DNA from: Sphingomonas sp. J315
Lineage (GTDB): Bacteria > Pseudomonadota > Alphaproteobacteria > Sphingomonadales > Sphingomonadaceae
Assembly: GCF_024666595.1 (NCBI RefSeq)
Contig: NZ_CP088296.1
Span: 496,001 to 560,000 of the forward strand
Direction: 5' to 3'
DNA length: 64,000 bases
Shown here: positions 8,171 through 16,182 of the stretch, one piece after another
How the letters are laid out: each line of letters begins with the position of its first letter
Position numbering within the stretch: position 1 is the first letter of the stretch
Program-made: the position numbers and the translations under genes
The notes under the pieces: model-generated
What the model saw: the letters and a program-made list of their open reading frames with translations, nothing else
Database searches by the model: none
Told to the model about the DNA's origin: nothing

Positions 8171-9916
8171 ATGGCCAGCCTGTTTCTCGTCCGGAACGAC
8201 GACCCGCGCTTCGCGCAGACCGCGCTGGCCGAGGCACGGGCAGTCCTTTCGGAACAGGGGTTCCCCGAGCCTTCGGAACTGGGCCTGCCCGGCTGGACGC
8301 TGCTCCACGCTGGCCACATCATCGCTGGACCGCCCGCTATCCTCCAGCGCGGAGACGATCTCGTCGCGGTCGCCGGTACCCTGGTCGCCGACGGCAAGAT
8401 GGGCGACGCAGCCCTCGCCGCCTTGCTCGACATGGACCCGCTCGCGCTCGACTGGGATCGCCTCGGCGGCCAGTTCGTCGCGTTGGTCCGCCGCAATGGC
8501 CGCAATTTCCTGTTCGGCGACTATTTCTCCGCCTTCCAGCTGTTCCACGATACCGACGACCGCGTCTTCGCCACCGCCTTCCTCGCCGCCGCCCGCGCCC
8601 TCCCGCGCCTCAGCTTCGATGCGCAGGGCGTGTACGAACTCGTCTTCAACGTCATGCCGGTCGGCGACGACACGGTGTTCGAACAGCTCAGGACGCTGTC
8701 CCCCAACAGCGTCGTCGAGCTGACCGCGACCGGTACCGTGCGACATTCCGTTGCCAAGCCCCTGCCCGTCGTGCCCAGCAATGATGCGCTGCCCGACCGC
8801 ATCGCGCGCCACCGCGACCGGCTGCTCGGAATCGTCGGCGCGCATGTCGACGCGCTGGGCGGCAATGTCCGCGCGCCGCTGTCGGGCGGGCTCGACTCGC
8901 GCCTCGTCCTCGCCGCGCTGCGCAATCGCGGCTGCGCCCCGCACGTCTATGTCTACGGCGTGCCGGACGATGAGGATGTCGTGATCGCCCGGCAGATCGG
9001 CGACACGCTCGGCTTCCCGATCGAATGGCTCGACAAGGAGGACGGTACCGTCCCGCCCGACGCCTTCGCCGATCTGGTCGATCGCAACTACCGCCAATAT
9101 GACGGGCTCCCGACCTTCGGGAACATCTTCGACAACGGCACCAACGGCACGGCGCAGCTGGCCCGCCACGCCGATGGCGCGCTCGCCGTGTCGGGGGGCT
9201 GTGGCGAGATCTACCGCAATTTCTTCTACCTCCCCGACCGCCGCTTCACCGCGCACGATATCGCGCAGACCTTCTTCGCGCGCTTCACCTCCGCCGACGC
9301 CACCGACCGCTTCGACCCGCGCGGCTTCATCGACGCCATCTCCGGCAAGATCAGCGCATCGCTCGCCCCGCCTGATGCAACCGGCAAGCTCGCACGCAAC
9401 CGCGTTGAGCAGATCTACCCCCGCATCCGCTGTCGCGCCTTGTTTGGTCGCGAGATCAGCCTTGAGGCGCGGTTCAGCCCCTATCTCATGCCCTTTCTCG
9501 ACCATCGCGTCGTGGCGGAGGCGATGACGCTCCCGATGCCGCTCAAATATGCCGGGCGGTTCGAGGCTGCGTTGCTCAATGCGATCGACCCGGTCCTCGC
9601 CGCCCAGCCCTCCGCTTACGGCCACGACTTTACCGGCCCGCCCAGCCTGGCGCACCGCCGCACCGAATGGCTGACCCGGATCCGCCCGGTCTGGCTCCGC
9701 CGCCACAGCTACGCGCTGCGCCGCCGCCTTGGTCCGATGGGCGACGAACATGGCGGCGCGATGAGCGCCGACTATATGCGCCGCGTCATCGACCTCGACT
9801 TCCCGGCGATGCGTAGCTTCTTCAACCCCGACGCCATCACCGACAGCGCGGTGTGGCGCCGCGTCGCCAACCTCGAATATCTCGCCGCCCGGCTGGGGTC
9901 GCGGGTAGTGGGGTAA
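8171..9916 (+). CDS. asparagine-synthase-like protein without the N-terminal catalytic Cys
   Basis: 581 residues. The C-terminal half is an ATP-pyrophosphatase of the asparagine synthetase B type with the PP-loop SGGLDSRLVLAAL (about residue 238). The N-terminal half keeps the glutaminase-like fold (WDRLGGQFVALVRRNGRNFL) but starts MASLFLVRNDD: the Cys at position 2 needed for glutamine hydrolysis is missing. It would need another nitrogen or acceptor donor, or act as an amide ligase. Ribosome-binding site AGGA just upstream. As the third gene of the exopolysaccharide cluster, it probably amidates a sugar acid or builds a modified residue; that is inference. Confidence 0.75.
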   Translation: MASLFLVRNDDPRFAQTALAEARAVLSEQGFPEPSELGLPGWTLLHAGHIIAGPPAILQRGDDLVAVAGTLVADGKMGDAALAALLDMDPLALDWDRLGGQFVALVRRNGRNFLFGDYFSAFQLFHDTDDRVFATAFLAAARALPRLSFDAQGVYELVFNVMPVGDDTVFEQLRTLSPNSVVELTATGTVRHSVAKPLPVVPSNDALPDRIARHRDRLLGIVGAHVDALGGNVRAPLSGGLDSRLVLAALRNRGCAPHVYVYGVPDDEDVVIARQIGDTLGFPIEWLDKEDGTVPPDAFADLVDRNYRQYDGLPTFGNIFDNGTNGTAQLARHADGALAVSGGCGEIYRNFFYLPDRRFTAHDIAQTFFARFTSADATDRFDPRGFIDAISGKISASLAPPDATGKLARNRVEQIYPRIRCRALFGREISLEARFSPYLMPFLDHRVVAEAMTLPMPLKYAGRFEAALLNAIDPVLAAQPSAYGHDFTGPPSLAHRRTEWLTRIRPVWLRRHSYALRRRLGPMGDEHGGAMSADYMRRVIDLDFPAMRSFFNPDAITDSAVWRRVANLEYLAARLGSRVVG

Positions 9917-9924
9917 CCCTCGGC

Positions 9925-9944
9925 GCTCCTGCGCAGGCAGGAGC
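9925..9944. repeat. intergenic hairpin, GCTCCTGC type
   Basis: Perfect eight-base stem (GCTCCTGC, loop GCAG, GCAGGAGC) between convergent genes. The core CTCCTGC/GCAGGAG recurs in the longer inverted repeat at 49378-49451. It may act as a bidirectional terminator, although there is no T run. Confidence 0.55.
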
Positions 9945-9953
9945 ACAAAGTCC

Positions 9954-10580
9954 TCACGCCGGCTGCAACTCCGCCATCAGCGCGTCGTCCTTCGCATTCG
10001 CCCGGATCGCCGCATCGCGGCCCTGCACCCGTTCGACGAAGGCGACGAACGCATCGCGTTTCGGGATCGTCCCGAACTGCGTGCCCCAGCTCAGATGCGC
10101 CCCGACATACAGGTCCGCCGCAGTGAAGTGATCCGCCGCCAGCCAGCCGTCGCCCGCTGCCGTCACCGCATCCTCCAGCGTGTCGATCGTCCGGTCGAAA
10201 TTGCCGAAGCCCAGCATCCCCTGCTTCTGCGGATCGGCGTCGGCGCTCCACCCCATCGCCTTGCTCGTCACCGCCTGTTCCAGCGGCCCGGCGGCGAAGA
10301 ACAGCCAGCGATAATAGGCGCCACGCGCGTCGACCGGCGGGGCGAGCCTGGCCGCCGGAAAGGCATCGGCCAGATAGGCGCAGATCGCCGCGCATTCGGT
10401 CACCACCACGCCGTCATGGACGATCGTCGGCACCTTCCCCATCGGGTTGACGGCCAAAAACTCGGCCGTCTTGTTGCGCCAGTCGACCGTCACGATGTCA
10501 TAGTCGGCGCCGACCTCCTCGAGCGCCCAGCGCGCGATCCGGCCGCGCGACATCGGGTTCGTATAGAGCGTGATCGCCAT
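9954..10580 (-). CDS. glutathione S-transferase family protein
   Basis: 208 residues, cytosolic. N-terminal thioredoxin-like domain (MAITLYTNPMSRGRIARWAL; cis-Pro loop NPMGKVPTIVHDG; TECAAICAYLAD helix) and an all-helical C-terminal domain (FTAADLYVGAHLSWG, the N-capping/hydrophobic-staple motif region). The Ser in the MSRGR stretch is the likely glutathione-activating residue, as in Ser-type GSTs. Substrate unknown. A 14-base imperfect inverted repeat, holding a GAAC-N7-GAAC box, lies just upstream of the start and probably controls it. Confidence 0.88.
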   Translation of the reverse strand: MAITLYTNPMSRGRIARWALEEVGADYDIVTVDWRNKTAEFLAVNPMGKVPTIVHDGVVVTECAAICAYLADAFPAARLAPPVDARGAYYRWLFFAAGPLEQAVTSKAMGWSADADPQKQGMLGFGNFDRTIDTLEDAVTAAGDGWLAADHFTAADLYVGAHLSWGTQFGTIPKRDAFVAFVERVQGRDAAIRANAKDDALMAELQPA

Positions 10581-10590
10581 CGTCGTCCCT

Positions 10591-10631
10591 CCGAGTCGAT
10601 TGAGAACAAATTAGGAACTCATTCGACCCGG
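10591..10631. promoter_or_regulatory. inverted repeat with embedded GAAC-N7-GAAC box upstream of the GST gene
   Basis: Arms CCGAGTCGATTGAG (10591-10604) and CTCATTCGACCCGG (10618-10631) pair at 12 of 14 positions around an AT-rich centre. The centre also contains GAAC, AAATTAG, GAAC at 10604-10618. The site starts 11 bases before the GST start. It is either a dimeric-repressor operator or an SOS-type box; the palindrome favours the former. Confidence 0.5.
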
Positions 10632-10695
10632 AGGTCAAGCGCCTTTTGTCGTTGCGGGGCCAGCCCGCTCCCGTTTCAGCAAAGCTGAAGCCCGA

Positions 10696-11556
10696 TCAAA
10701 GCGCCTTGAACGTCGCCAGCAACCGGGCCCACGCCTTCTCCGCCTGAACCTGGTCGTAAACCTGACTGTCGGGCGGGCACCAACCGTGCATCGCCGGATA
10801 GACCTCGATCTCCGCCTTCAGCCCCGCGTCCGCAAACGCTTTGCGCACCAGTTCCTTCTCGCCCGGATTGCGCTTGTCGTCATTTTCGGCGACCGCGAAC
10901 AGGAAGCGCGCCTTCATCTTGGGCACCAGCAGATGCGGGCTGTCCGGCCGGTCGCTGCCGATCCCGCCGCCATGGAACGATGCCCCACCGCGCACCCGAT
11001 GGGGCAGCGCGGCGGCAGTGCGCATGGTGAACGGCCCGCCCATGCAATAGCCGGTGGTCCCCACCCCGCGCTTGACGTTCACTTCCTTCTGCGCGTCGAG
11101 CCAGGCGACATAGGCCGTCGCATCGCGCACCACCGCATCGGGGGTCAGCAGCGCGCGCCACGGCCCGATCTTCGCCCGCACCGCCGGGTCGGCATAGCTT
11201 TCGCCAGGCTGCAGGAACTGTCCCTTCACCGATCGGTAGAAGGGGTTGACCGTCAGCACCGCAAAGCCCGATTGCGCCAGCCGCTCGCCCATCTGTCGGA
11301 ACGCGGGGCGCATGCCCATTACATCGGGCCACACCAGCACCGCGGGATGCTTCCCGCTGGTCGGCGCGGCGAAATAGCCATCCGCGGTTCCGTCGGGCGT
11401 CGCAAAGGTCACATCGCGGCCCTTCACCTCCTTGGCGTTCGCCGGTGCGGGCAGCAGTGCGGCAAGCCCCGCCGCGCCCGCCATCGCGCCGAACTCGCGG
11501 CGGCTGACGCCCTTCATCAGCTTCTCGTTATCGGCGTTGGTCAGATCGTCGCACAT
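10696..11556 (-). CDS. exported dienelactone-hydrolase family protein (TAT signal)
   Basis: 286 residues. The N terminus carries a twin-arginine signal (SRREFGAMAGAAGLAALLP). The body is an alpha/beta hydrolase of the dienelactone hydrolase/carboxymethylenebutenolidase family, with the nucleophile Cys in GTTGYCMGGPF and the catalytic His in MHGWCPP. It probably hydrolyses an ester or lactone in the periplasm. I chose the ATG at 11556 because it places the RR motif near the N terminus; a longer frame to 11661 runs into a palindrome that looks regulatory. A 23-base perfect palindrome lies 51 bases upstream of the start. Confidence 0.82.
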   Translation of the reverse strand: MCDDLTNADNEKLMKGVSRREFGAMAGAAGLAALLPAPANAKEVKGRDVTFATPDGTADGYFAAPTSGKHPAVLVWPDVMGMRPAFRQMGERLAQSGFAVLTVNPFYRSVKGQFLQPGESYADPAVRAKIGPWRALLTPDAVVRDATAYVAWLDAQKEVNVKRGVGTTGYCMGGPFTMRTAAALPHRVRGGASFHGGGIGSDRPDSPHLLVPKMKARFLFAVAENDDKRNPGEKELVRKAFADAGLKAEIEVYPAMHGWCPPDSQVYDQVQAEKAWARLLATFKAL

Positions 11557-11606
11557 CGCATCGCTCTCCAGATTCGCGTCCCCGGCAACGAAGGCTAAAC
11601 CAGAGT

Positions 11607-11629
11607 CGGTTTCAGTTACACTGAAACCG
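11607..11629. promoter_or_regulatory. 23-bp perfect palindrome, probable repressor operator
   Basis: Arms CGGTTTCAGT and ACTGAAACCG around TAC, with no mismatch. The size and symmetry are typical of TetR/MarR-type operators. It lies between the dienelactone-hydrolase start (11556) and a large hairpin at 11638. No regulator gene is adjacent. Confidence 0.55.
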
Positions 11630-11637
11630 CGCGGCTT

Positions 11638-11705
11638 CGGCCCGCTCCCCCACCCGGCCACCCAACGTCAGTATTTTATGGGTGGCCGGGTGGGGGAGCG
11701 GGCCG
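11638..11705. repeat. 26-bp perfect inverted repeat with 16-base loop
   Basis: Arms at 11638-11663 and 11680-11705 are exact reverse complements (core GGCCCGCTCCCCCACCCGG) around an AT-rich loop. It sits between the MBL hydrolase end and the dienelactone-hydrolase promoter, both on the minus strand. Likely a strong RNA hairpin (terminator/insulator) or a dispersed repeat unit. Confidence 0.7.
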
Positions 11706-11723
11706 GTGCCGAACCAGCAAAGC

Positions 11724-12821
11724 TCAAGCTGAGGCGCGATACCACCACACGCCCTCGCGCACCTCGCGCACCGCTCGCCCTTCGACCTCAAGCCGCCGCA
11801 GATGCGCCAGCGTTTCGCCGGTCGCGAGGCCCAGCATGTCGCCGGTAATCGTCCGTCGAAACATCCGCCCGAAACAATCGACCGCACGGCGCGGCTCGAC
11901 CAGATGCTCGGCCAATATGTCGAGCCGCTTGCGATGCTCGTCACGCAGCGCCGCCAGCCGCGCGTGCAGGCCGGTGAACGGGGCGCCATGCGCGGGCAGA
12001 ACCAGCAGGTCATCGGCGAGTTCGAGCAGATTCTCGATCGATGCCAACCACTCGCCCAGCGGATCGCCTTCCGGCTCGGTCACGCCGAGCGACACGTTGG
12101 AGCTGATCCGCGGCAGCACCTGGTCCCCCGCGATCAGCACGCCATCGGCCTCGTTCCACAGGCACGCATGTTCCGGGCAATGCCCCGACCCGACCACCAC
12201 CCGCCAGATCCCGCCGCCGATCGCGATCGTCTCGCCATCGACGATCCGGCGATAGCCGAGCGGCATCGGCGCGACCATCCGGCGAAACTGGCCAAATCCC
12301 TTGGCACTGGCCGCCGCAATCTGTTCGTCATCCCATCCCGCCGCGCGCCAGAAGGCGATCTGCTCGTCTGGGACCGCATCGCGCACATCGGCGGTCAGCA
12401 GCCGCCCCATCAGCCACTCGCCCCGCGTCATCCACAGCGGCGCATCGAACTTGCGCGCCAGCCATCCCGCCAGGCCGATATGGTCGGGATGGAAATGGGT
12501 GCAGATCACCCGGCCCGGCGGCCGCTCCGTCAGCGGCTCCGCGTCGAACAGCGCACGCCATGCGTCAACCGAAGGCGGCACATTCAGGCCGGTGTCGACG
12601 ATCGTCGTCGCATCGCCATCGGCGACCAGCCAGCAATTGATATGGTCGAGCGGCCCGAGCATCGGGATGCGTACCCAGTGGACGCCCGGAGCGACCGCAA
12701 TCGCCTCGCCCACCGCCGGCGTTCGCTCGCCCAGCGGATAGGTCAGCCCACGATGGCTGGTCGCGACGAAGCTTTCGTCCTGCGTCAGCGAGATGTCAGG
12801 GGAAACGGCAGGGTCGGCCAT
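11724..12821 (-). CDS. MBL-fold metallo-hydrolase
   Basis: 365 residues, cytosolic. It shows the zinc-binding signature THFHPDHIGL (HxHxDH), later metal ligands in VGSGHCPEH and AGDQVLPRIS, and a terminal LPAHGAPF motif, typical of the glyoxalase-II-like MBL family. The C-terminal 80 residues (LDILAEHLVEPRRAVDCFGR) form a winged-helix-like tail seen in LACTB2-type enzymes. Likely a hydrolase of a thioester or lactone. The start MADPAVSPDI (12821) was chosen over an ATG fourteen codons upstream, which lies in a low-complexity stretch. Confidence 0.8.
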   Translation of the reverse strand: MADPAVSPDISLTQDESFVATSHRGLTYPLGERTPAVGEAIAVAPGVHWVRIPMLGPLDHINCWLVADGDATTIVDTGLNVPPSVDAWRALFDAEPLTERPPGRVICTHFHPDHIGLAGWLARKFDAPLWMTRGEWLMGRLLTADVRDAVPDEQIAFWRAAGWDDEQIAAASAKGFGQFRRMVAPMPLGYRRIVDGETIAIGGGIWRVVVGSGHCPEHACLWNEADGVLIAGDQVLPRISSNVSLGVTEPEGDPLGEWLASIENLLELADDLLVLPAHGAPFTGLHARLAALRDEHRKRLDILAEHLVEPRRAVDCFGRMFRRTITGDMLGLATGETLAHLRRLEVEGRAVREVREGVWWYRASA

Positions 12822-12901
12822 ACCCGAAACATTGACGGCGCGGGACCCGCTTGTCGAGTCCACGCGCCGTCACAATACCGTAAAACCGAAAAACCGACCG
12901 A

Positions 12902-13559
12902 TCAGCTCTTGAACAGCGTATCCCGGTCCAGCTCGACCCCGGGCGTGGCGTCGCGCGACGCCGCCTCGCGCTCGGCGCGCAGCTGTTCCAGCAACGCCTC
13001 GCGATCGCCCTCCAGCCTGGTGTCGACCGGGGCCTCGATCCCCGCCGCCTTCGCCGCCTTGGCCACCGCCGAATCCAGCTCGCGCTGGCTGGTCAGCCCC
13101 AGCGTCACCGGATCCTTGGGGGGTGATGTTGGAGATGTTCCAATGGGTGCGGTCGCGGATCGCGGCGATCGTCGTGCGCGTGGTGCCGATCAGCTTGCCG
13201 ATCGCGCCGTCGCTGATTTCCGGATGGTTGCGGATGATCCATGCGATGCCGTCGGGCTTGTCGGCGCGCTTGGACACCGGCGTGTAGCGCGGACCCTTGG
13301 TACGGCGAATCTGGTCGGGGCCCTTCATCATCTTCAGACGATAATCGGGGTCTGCCTGACCCTTTTCGATCTCTTCCAGCGCCAGTTCGTGCGCGCGGAC
13401 GGGATCGCGACCCGTCAGCTTGGTCGTGGCGGTGTCGTCGGCGATCGCCTGCACCTCCAGGATGTGCAGCCCGCAGAACTCGGCAATCTGCTCAAAGCTG
13501 AGCGCGGTGTTGTCGACCAGCCAGGAAGCGGTCGCATGCGGCATGAGCGGCTGAGCCAC
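12902..13559 (-). CDS. trcR: cell-cycle transcriptional regulator TrcR (DUF1013); frame broken once
   Basis: 218 residues after removing one base from the six-G run at 13118-13123. The N terminus (MAQPLMPHATASWLVDNTAL) and the central NHPEISDGAIGKLIGTTRTT helix-turn-helix are hallmarks of the alphaproteobacterial DUF1013 family, annotated as cell-cycle regulator TrcR. The C-terminal part (TLGLTSQRELDSAVAKAAKA) continues in another frame. Because the family is highly conserved, I consider the break a base-call error rather than gene loss. Confidence 0.85.
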
Positions 13560-13688
13560 GTCAAAGTCTCCAGAAACAATAAGGGCCGCCCTCCACGGGC
13601 GGCCGACTACAGGCTGGATTTAGGCGCATGGGGGCGCTGAGGCAAGCATTTTGGCCCCGGTCGATGCGCGATTGCCCTCCTCCGAAAC

Positions 13689-13713
13689 GGAACCTAGTTT
13701 CGCTTCGGGCGTC
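13689..13713 (+). promoter_or_regulatory. candidate EcfG general-stress promoter
   Basis: GGAAC (13689-13693), 16 bases, then CGTC (13710-13713), close to the alphaproteobacterial EcfG consensus GGAAC-N16/17-CGTT with one mismatch in the -10. It lies 39 bases before the lipoprotein gene at 13752, of a type often in the general stress regulon. Confidence 0.35.
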
Positions 13714-13751
13714 CTGCCCGGAACGACCCGAAGTTTCAGAGAGGAAATTCC

Positions 13752-14030
13752 ATGAAAAAGGCCCTTCTTCCGCTCGCCGCCGTCGCCGCGCTTGGCCTCG
13801 CCGCGTGCAGCGACAAGGCGCAGAACGAGACTGCCGAAGCCGCCGAGGCGATCGGCGCGGACGCCAATGCGACGATGAGCGAAGCCGCCGCCGATGTCGA
13901 GGCCGCAACCGACAGTGCGCTGGATACGGCCGAAAACGCCGCCGACCGTGCAGGCGCGGCGATCGGCGAGGGCGCGGACCGGGTCGGCAATGCTGCCGAT
14001 GCCGCCGAAGACGAACTCGACAAGAACTGA
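13752..14030 (+). CDS. small helical lipoprotein
   Basis: 92 residues. Starts MKKALLPLAAVAALGLAACS, a lipoprotein signal with lipobox LAAC, followed by an Ala/Asp/Glu-rich sequence with heptad-like repeats (AADVEAATDSALDTAENAAD) that should form a long amphipathic helix. The ribosome-binding site GAGAGGAAAT is directly upstream. Similar small Ala-rich lipoproteins are abundant stress-response products in sphingomonads, which fits a possible EcfG promoter 39 bases upstream. Outer-membrane or periplasmic location inferred. Confidence 0.75.
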   Translation: MKKALLPLAAVAALGLAACSDKAQNETAEAAEAIGADANATMSEAAADVEAATDSALDTAENAADRAGAAIGEGADRVGNAADAAEDELDKN

Positions 14031-14039
14031 AGACCAGCC

Positions 14040-14062
14040 GGGGCCGTCGCAATGACGGCCCC
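14040..14062. terminator. hairpin after the small lipoprotein gene
   Basis: Nine-base perfect stem (GGGGCCGTC and GACGGCCCC, loop GCAAT) ten bases after the stop. No T run follows, so it may attenuate or stabilise rather than fully terminate. Confidence 0.5.
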
Positions 14063-14081
14063 GCGCAATTCCGGGGGAATC

Positions 14082-14249
14082 ATGCGCGCCATCGCCCTGC
14101 TGCCACTCGCGCTGCTCGCAGCATGCGGCGGCACTGACGACACCACCGGTGTCTCGTCCGACGAAGCGGCCCAGCTCAACGCAGCCGCCGACCTGCTCGA
14201 CGCAAATGCCGCCGAACCCGCGCCGGAAACGACCCCGCCAACGGGTTGA
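14082..14249 (+). CDS. very small lipoprotein, 55 aa
   Basis: Starts MRAIALLPLALLAACGGTDD: a lipoprotein signal with lipobox LAAC and Cys15 as the lipidation site. The mature part is acidic and about 40 residues long (DEAAQLNAAADLLDANAAEP). An in-frame ATG at 14052 lies inside the preceding hairpin, so I used the later one, which gives a proper signal peptide. Function unknown. Confidence 0.6.
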   Translation: MRAIALLPLALLAACGGTDDTTGVSSDEAAQLNAAADLLDANAAEPAPETTPPTG

Positions 14250-14303
14250 CGGACCTCCGATCCGGTGAAAGCCTCGTGCGCGTAGCGCGTAGCGGAGGCC
14301 CGC

Positions 14304-15128
14304 ATGGATCATGTCGCCCAGTATCGGACAAACGGCTATGCCATTGTCCGCGGCGTCTTTTCACCCGATGAGGTGGCACGGATCGGTGCCGCGATCGACG
14401 CCGTCCATGCCGAGGGTGTCGCACATGGCCGCAGCTTCCGGCACGGCAACCTGTTCTACAATATCGCACCCGATGCCGACGGCGATCCGCTGGTGCGGAT
14501 GGTGCAATGGCCGTCCTACCATAATGCGGTGCTCGATTCCGTCCGGCTCGATCCGCGCTGGGTCGCATTGCTCGGGCCGCTGATCGGCGGCGATCTCAAA
14601 CAGATCATCAACCAGCTTCACTGGAAGGCACCGGGGTCGCGCGGCGACTTCGCCTGGCATCAGGACTCGCGCTTCCGCAAACCTGACGCCGCCTATCGCA
14701 ACCTCGGCGATTCCTACATCCAGACCGGCCTTGCGATCGATCCGCACACCCGCGACAGCGGCGCAATGCGGATGATTCCGAACAGCCACCGCGCCGGGCC
14801 GCTCGATCTCGACACCGATATCGAAGTGCTGGGCAACGAAATGACCGACCATGCGCTGCGCGACGCGGGCATCGATCCCGCCAGCGTCGTCGACCTCGAA
14901 CTCGCGCCCGGCGACATCGCGATGTGGAGCCCCTATCTGGTCCACGGATCGGGCCGCAACACCGCCGACCACCAGCGTCGCTTCTACATCAACGGCTATG
15001 TCCGCGCGGAGGACTGCGATCGCGGCGAATGGGCGTTCCGCGACGGTCGCCCTGTCCCGCTTGGCCCCGAACCCGCTTTGGTCCATTACGAAGCCCTGCA
15101 CGAAAAGCCCGAACCCCATTATGTCTGA
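14304..15128 (+). CDS. phytanoyl-CoA dioxygenase (PhyH)-family Fe(II)/2-oxoglutarate oxygenase
   Basis: 274 residues, no signal peptide, cytosolic. Double-stranded beta-helix oxygenase: the iron triad is visible as His119-x-Asp121 (AWHQDSRF) and His214 (YLVHGSGRN), and the 2-oxoglutarate-binding Arg lies in HQRRFYINGY. Predicted to hydroxylate a small acid using O2 and 2-oxoglutarate. It opens the long plus-strand locus: the LysR gene starts nine bases after its stop. The downstream genes handle D-amino-acid and gamma-glutamyl compounds, so the substrate may be an amino acid or its derivative; this is inference. Confidence 0.85.
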   Translation: MDHVAQYRTNGYAIVRGVFSPDEVARIGAAIDAVHAEGVAHGRSFRHGNLFYNIAPDADGDPLVRMVQWPSYHNAVLDSVRLDPRWVALLGPLIGGDLKQIINQLHWKAPGSRGDFAWHQDSRFRKPDAAYRNLGDSYIQTGLAIDPHTRDSGAMRMIPNSHRAGPLDLDTDIEVLGNEMTDHALRDAGIDPASVVDLELAPGDIAMWSPYLVHGSGRNTADHQRRFYINGYVRAEDCDRGEWAFRDGRPVPLGPEPALVHYEALHEKPEPHYV

Positions 15129-15137
15129 CCCTGCCTG

Positions 15138-16040
15138 ATGCGCCTGCGCCAGCTCGAAATCGTCCACGCCGTCTACCAGCACGGCTCGATCAGTGCCGCC
15201 GCGCGCGCACTCGGCGTCTCACAGCCTTCGGTGTCAAAGACCCTGCATCATGCCGAGGACAATCTGGGCTTCCGCCTGTTTCAGCTGTCGCGCGGTCGCC
15301 TGATCCCCACTGACGAGGCGCATGCGCTGATGCGTGAGGCGGGCGACCTGTTCGATCGGCTCGGCACGCTGCAGATCACTGCGCGCAACCTGTCGCATTC
15401 GGGCGGCGGACATATCCGGCTCGGCATCGTCCCCAGTCTCGCGCTCGACATGGTGCCCCAGGCAATGGCGCTGTTCCGGCGCGACTGGCCGCGTGTCACG
15501 TTCGAGGTGCACACGCACCACCATGACGATCTGCTGCGCTCGCTGATCGAGCGTGAGCTGGATCTCGCCATCGCCTACACTCCGCCGCCCCATCCCCGGC
15601 TGGCGCGAGAGGTGATGGCAGAGGGCGAACTGGTGGTGCAGTATCCGGATGGCATGTTCCCCGATCCGGGCGCGCGTTTCCCGCTCGAACAACTCGCCGA
15701 CCGCGACGTCATCGGCGTCGCCGCCGCCGGCCCGATCGGCGCGGTACTGACCGAAGCGGCGCGCGCGCGCGGCATCACGTTCCGCGAAACCGTGTCGGTC
15801 CAGACCTTCTTCATCGCCGCCCGCCTCGCCCAGCTTGAACGCGGGGTCACCGTGATCGACGAATTTACTGCACGAGCCTGGCGCGCGCCGGGCTTCACCT
15901 GGCGACCGACCAGCCCGCCGCTGCGGTTCACCATTTCCTGGGTGACGCTGGAGGAGCGCCAGCCGTCGCGCGCCGCCCGCGCTTTCCTGCGCACCTTCGA
16001 ACAGGTTCTCGAGGATAATCGCGCGAAAGCCATAACCTAA
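15138..16040 (+). CDS. LysR-family transcriptional regulator
   Basis: 300 residues. N-terminal winged HTH (MRLRQLEIVHAVYQHGSISA, then SQPSVSKTLHHAEDNLGFRL) and a periplasmic-binding-protein-like effector domain (HIRLGIVPSLALDMVPQAMA). Nine bases after the PhyH gene and followed by the catabolic operon. The 142-base gap to the next gene holds a perfect inverted repeat with an ATT-N11-AAT core (16111-16133), its probable binding site. Most likely the local activator, responding to a pathway intermediate. Confidence 0.9.
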   Translation: MRLRQLEIVHAVYQHGSISAAARALGVSQPSVSKTLHHAEDNLGFRLFQLSRGRLIPTDEAHALMREAGDLFDRLGTLQITARNLSHSGGGHIRLGIVPSLALDMVPQAMALFRRDWPRVTFEVHTHHHDDLLRSLIERELDLAIAYTPPPHPRLAREVMAEGELVVQYPDGMFPDPGARFPLEQLADRDVIGVAAAGPIGAVLTEAARARGITFRETVSVQTFFIAARLAQLERGVTVIDEFTARAWRAPGFTWRPTSPPLRFTISWVTLEERQPSRAARAFLRTFEQVLEDNRAKAIT

Positions 16041-16110
16041 ATCTATACCTATCGCAGCGATTGCGCGGTTTTCCGCGGCGGGGCGCACTTTAATGTCGCA
16101 TCTGGGAACG

Positions 16111-16133
16111 CGATTGGAATGTCGATCCAATCG
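16111..16133. promoter_or_regulatory. inverted repeat, probable LysR-regulator operator
   Basis: CGATTGGA, seven bases, TCCAATCG: a perfect eight-base inverted repeat in the only long gap of the locus, 72 to 50 bases before the flavoprotein start. It contains the T-N11-A pattern typical of LysR-type binding sites. Confidence 0.6.
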
Positions 16134-16182
16134 TATCCAGGGGGAGATGCACGCTGTTCGACCGCAACACATGGCTGGCGGC

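Noticed and set aside
8072..9946. Long minus-strand reading frame opposite the asparagine-synthase-like gene (about 620 codons)
   Set aside because: It mirrors the codon periodicity of the plus-strand gene, is rich in Arg/Gly/Asp/Ala shadow composition, and has no recognisable motif.
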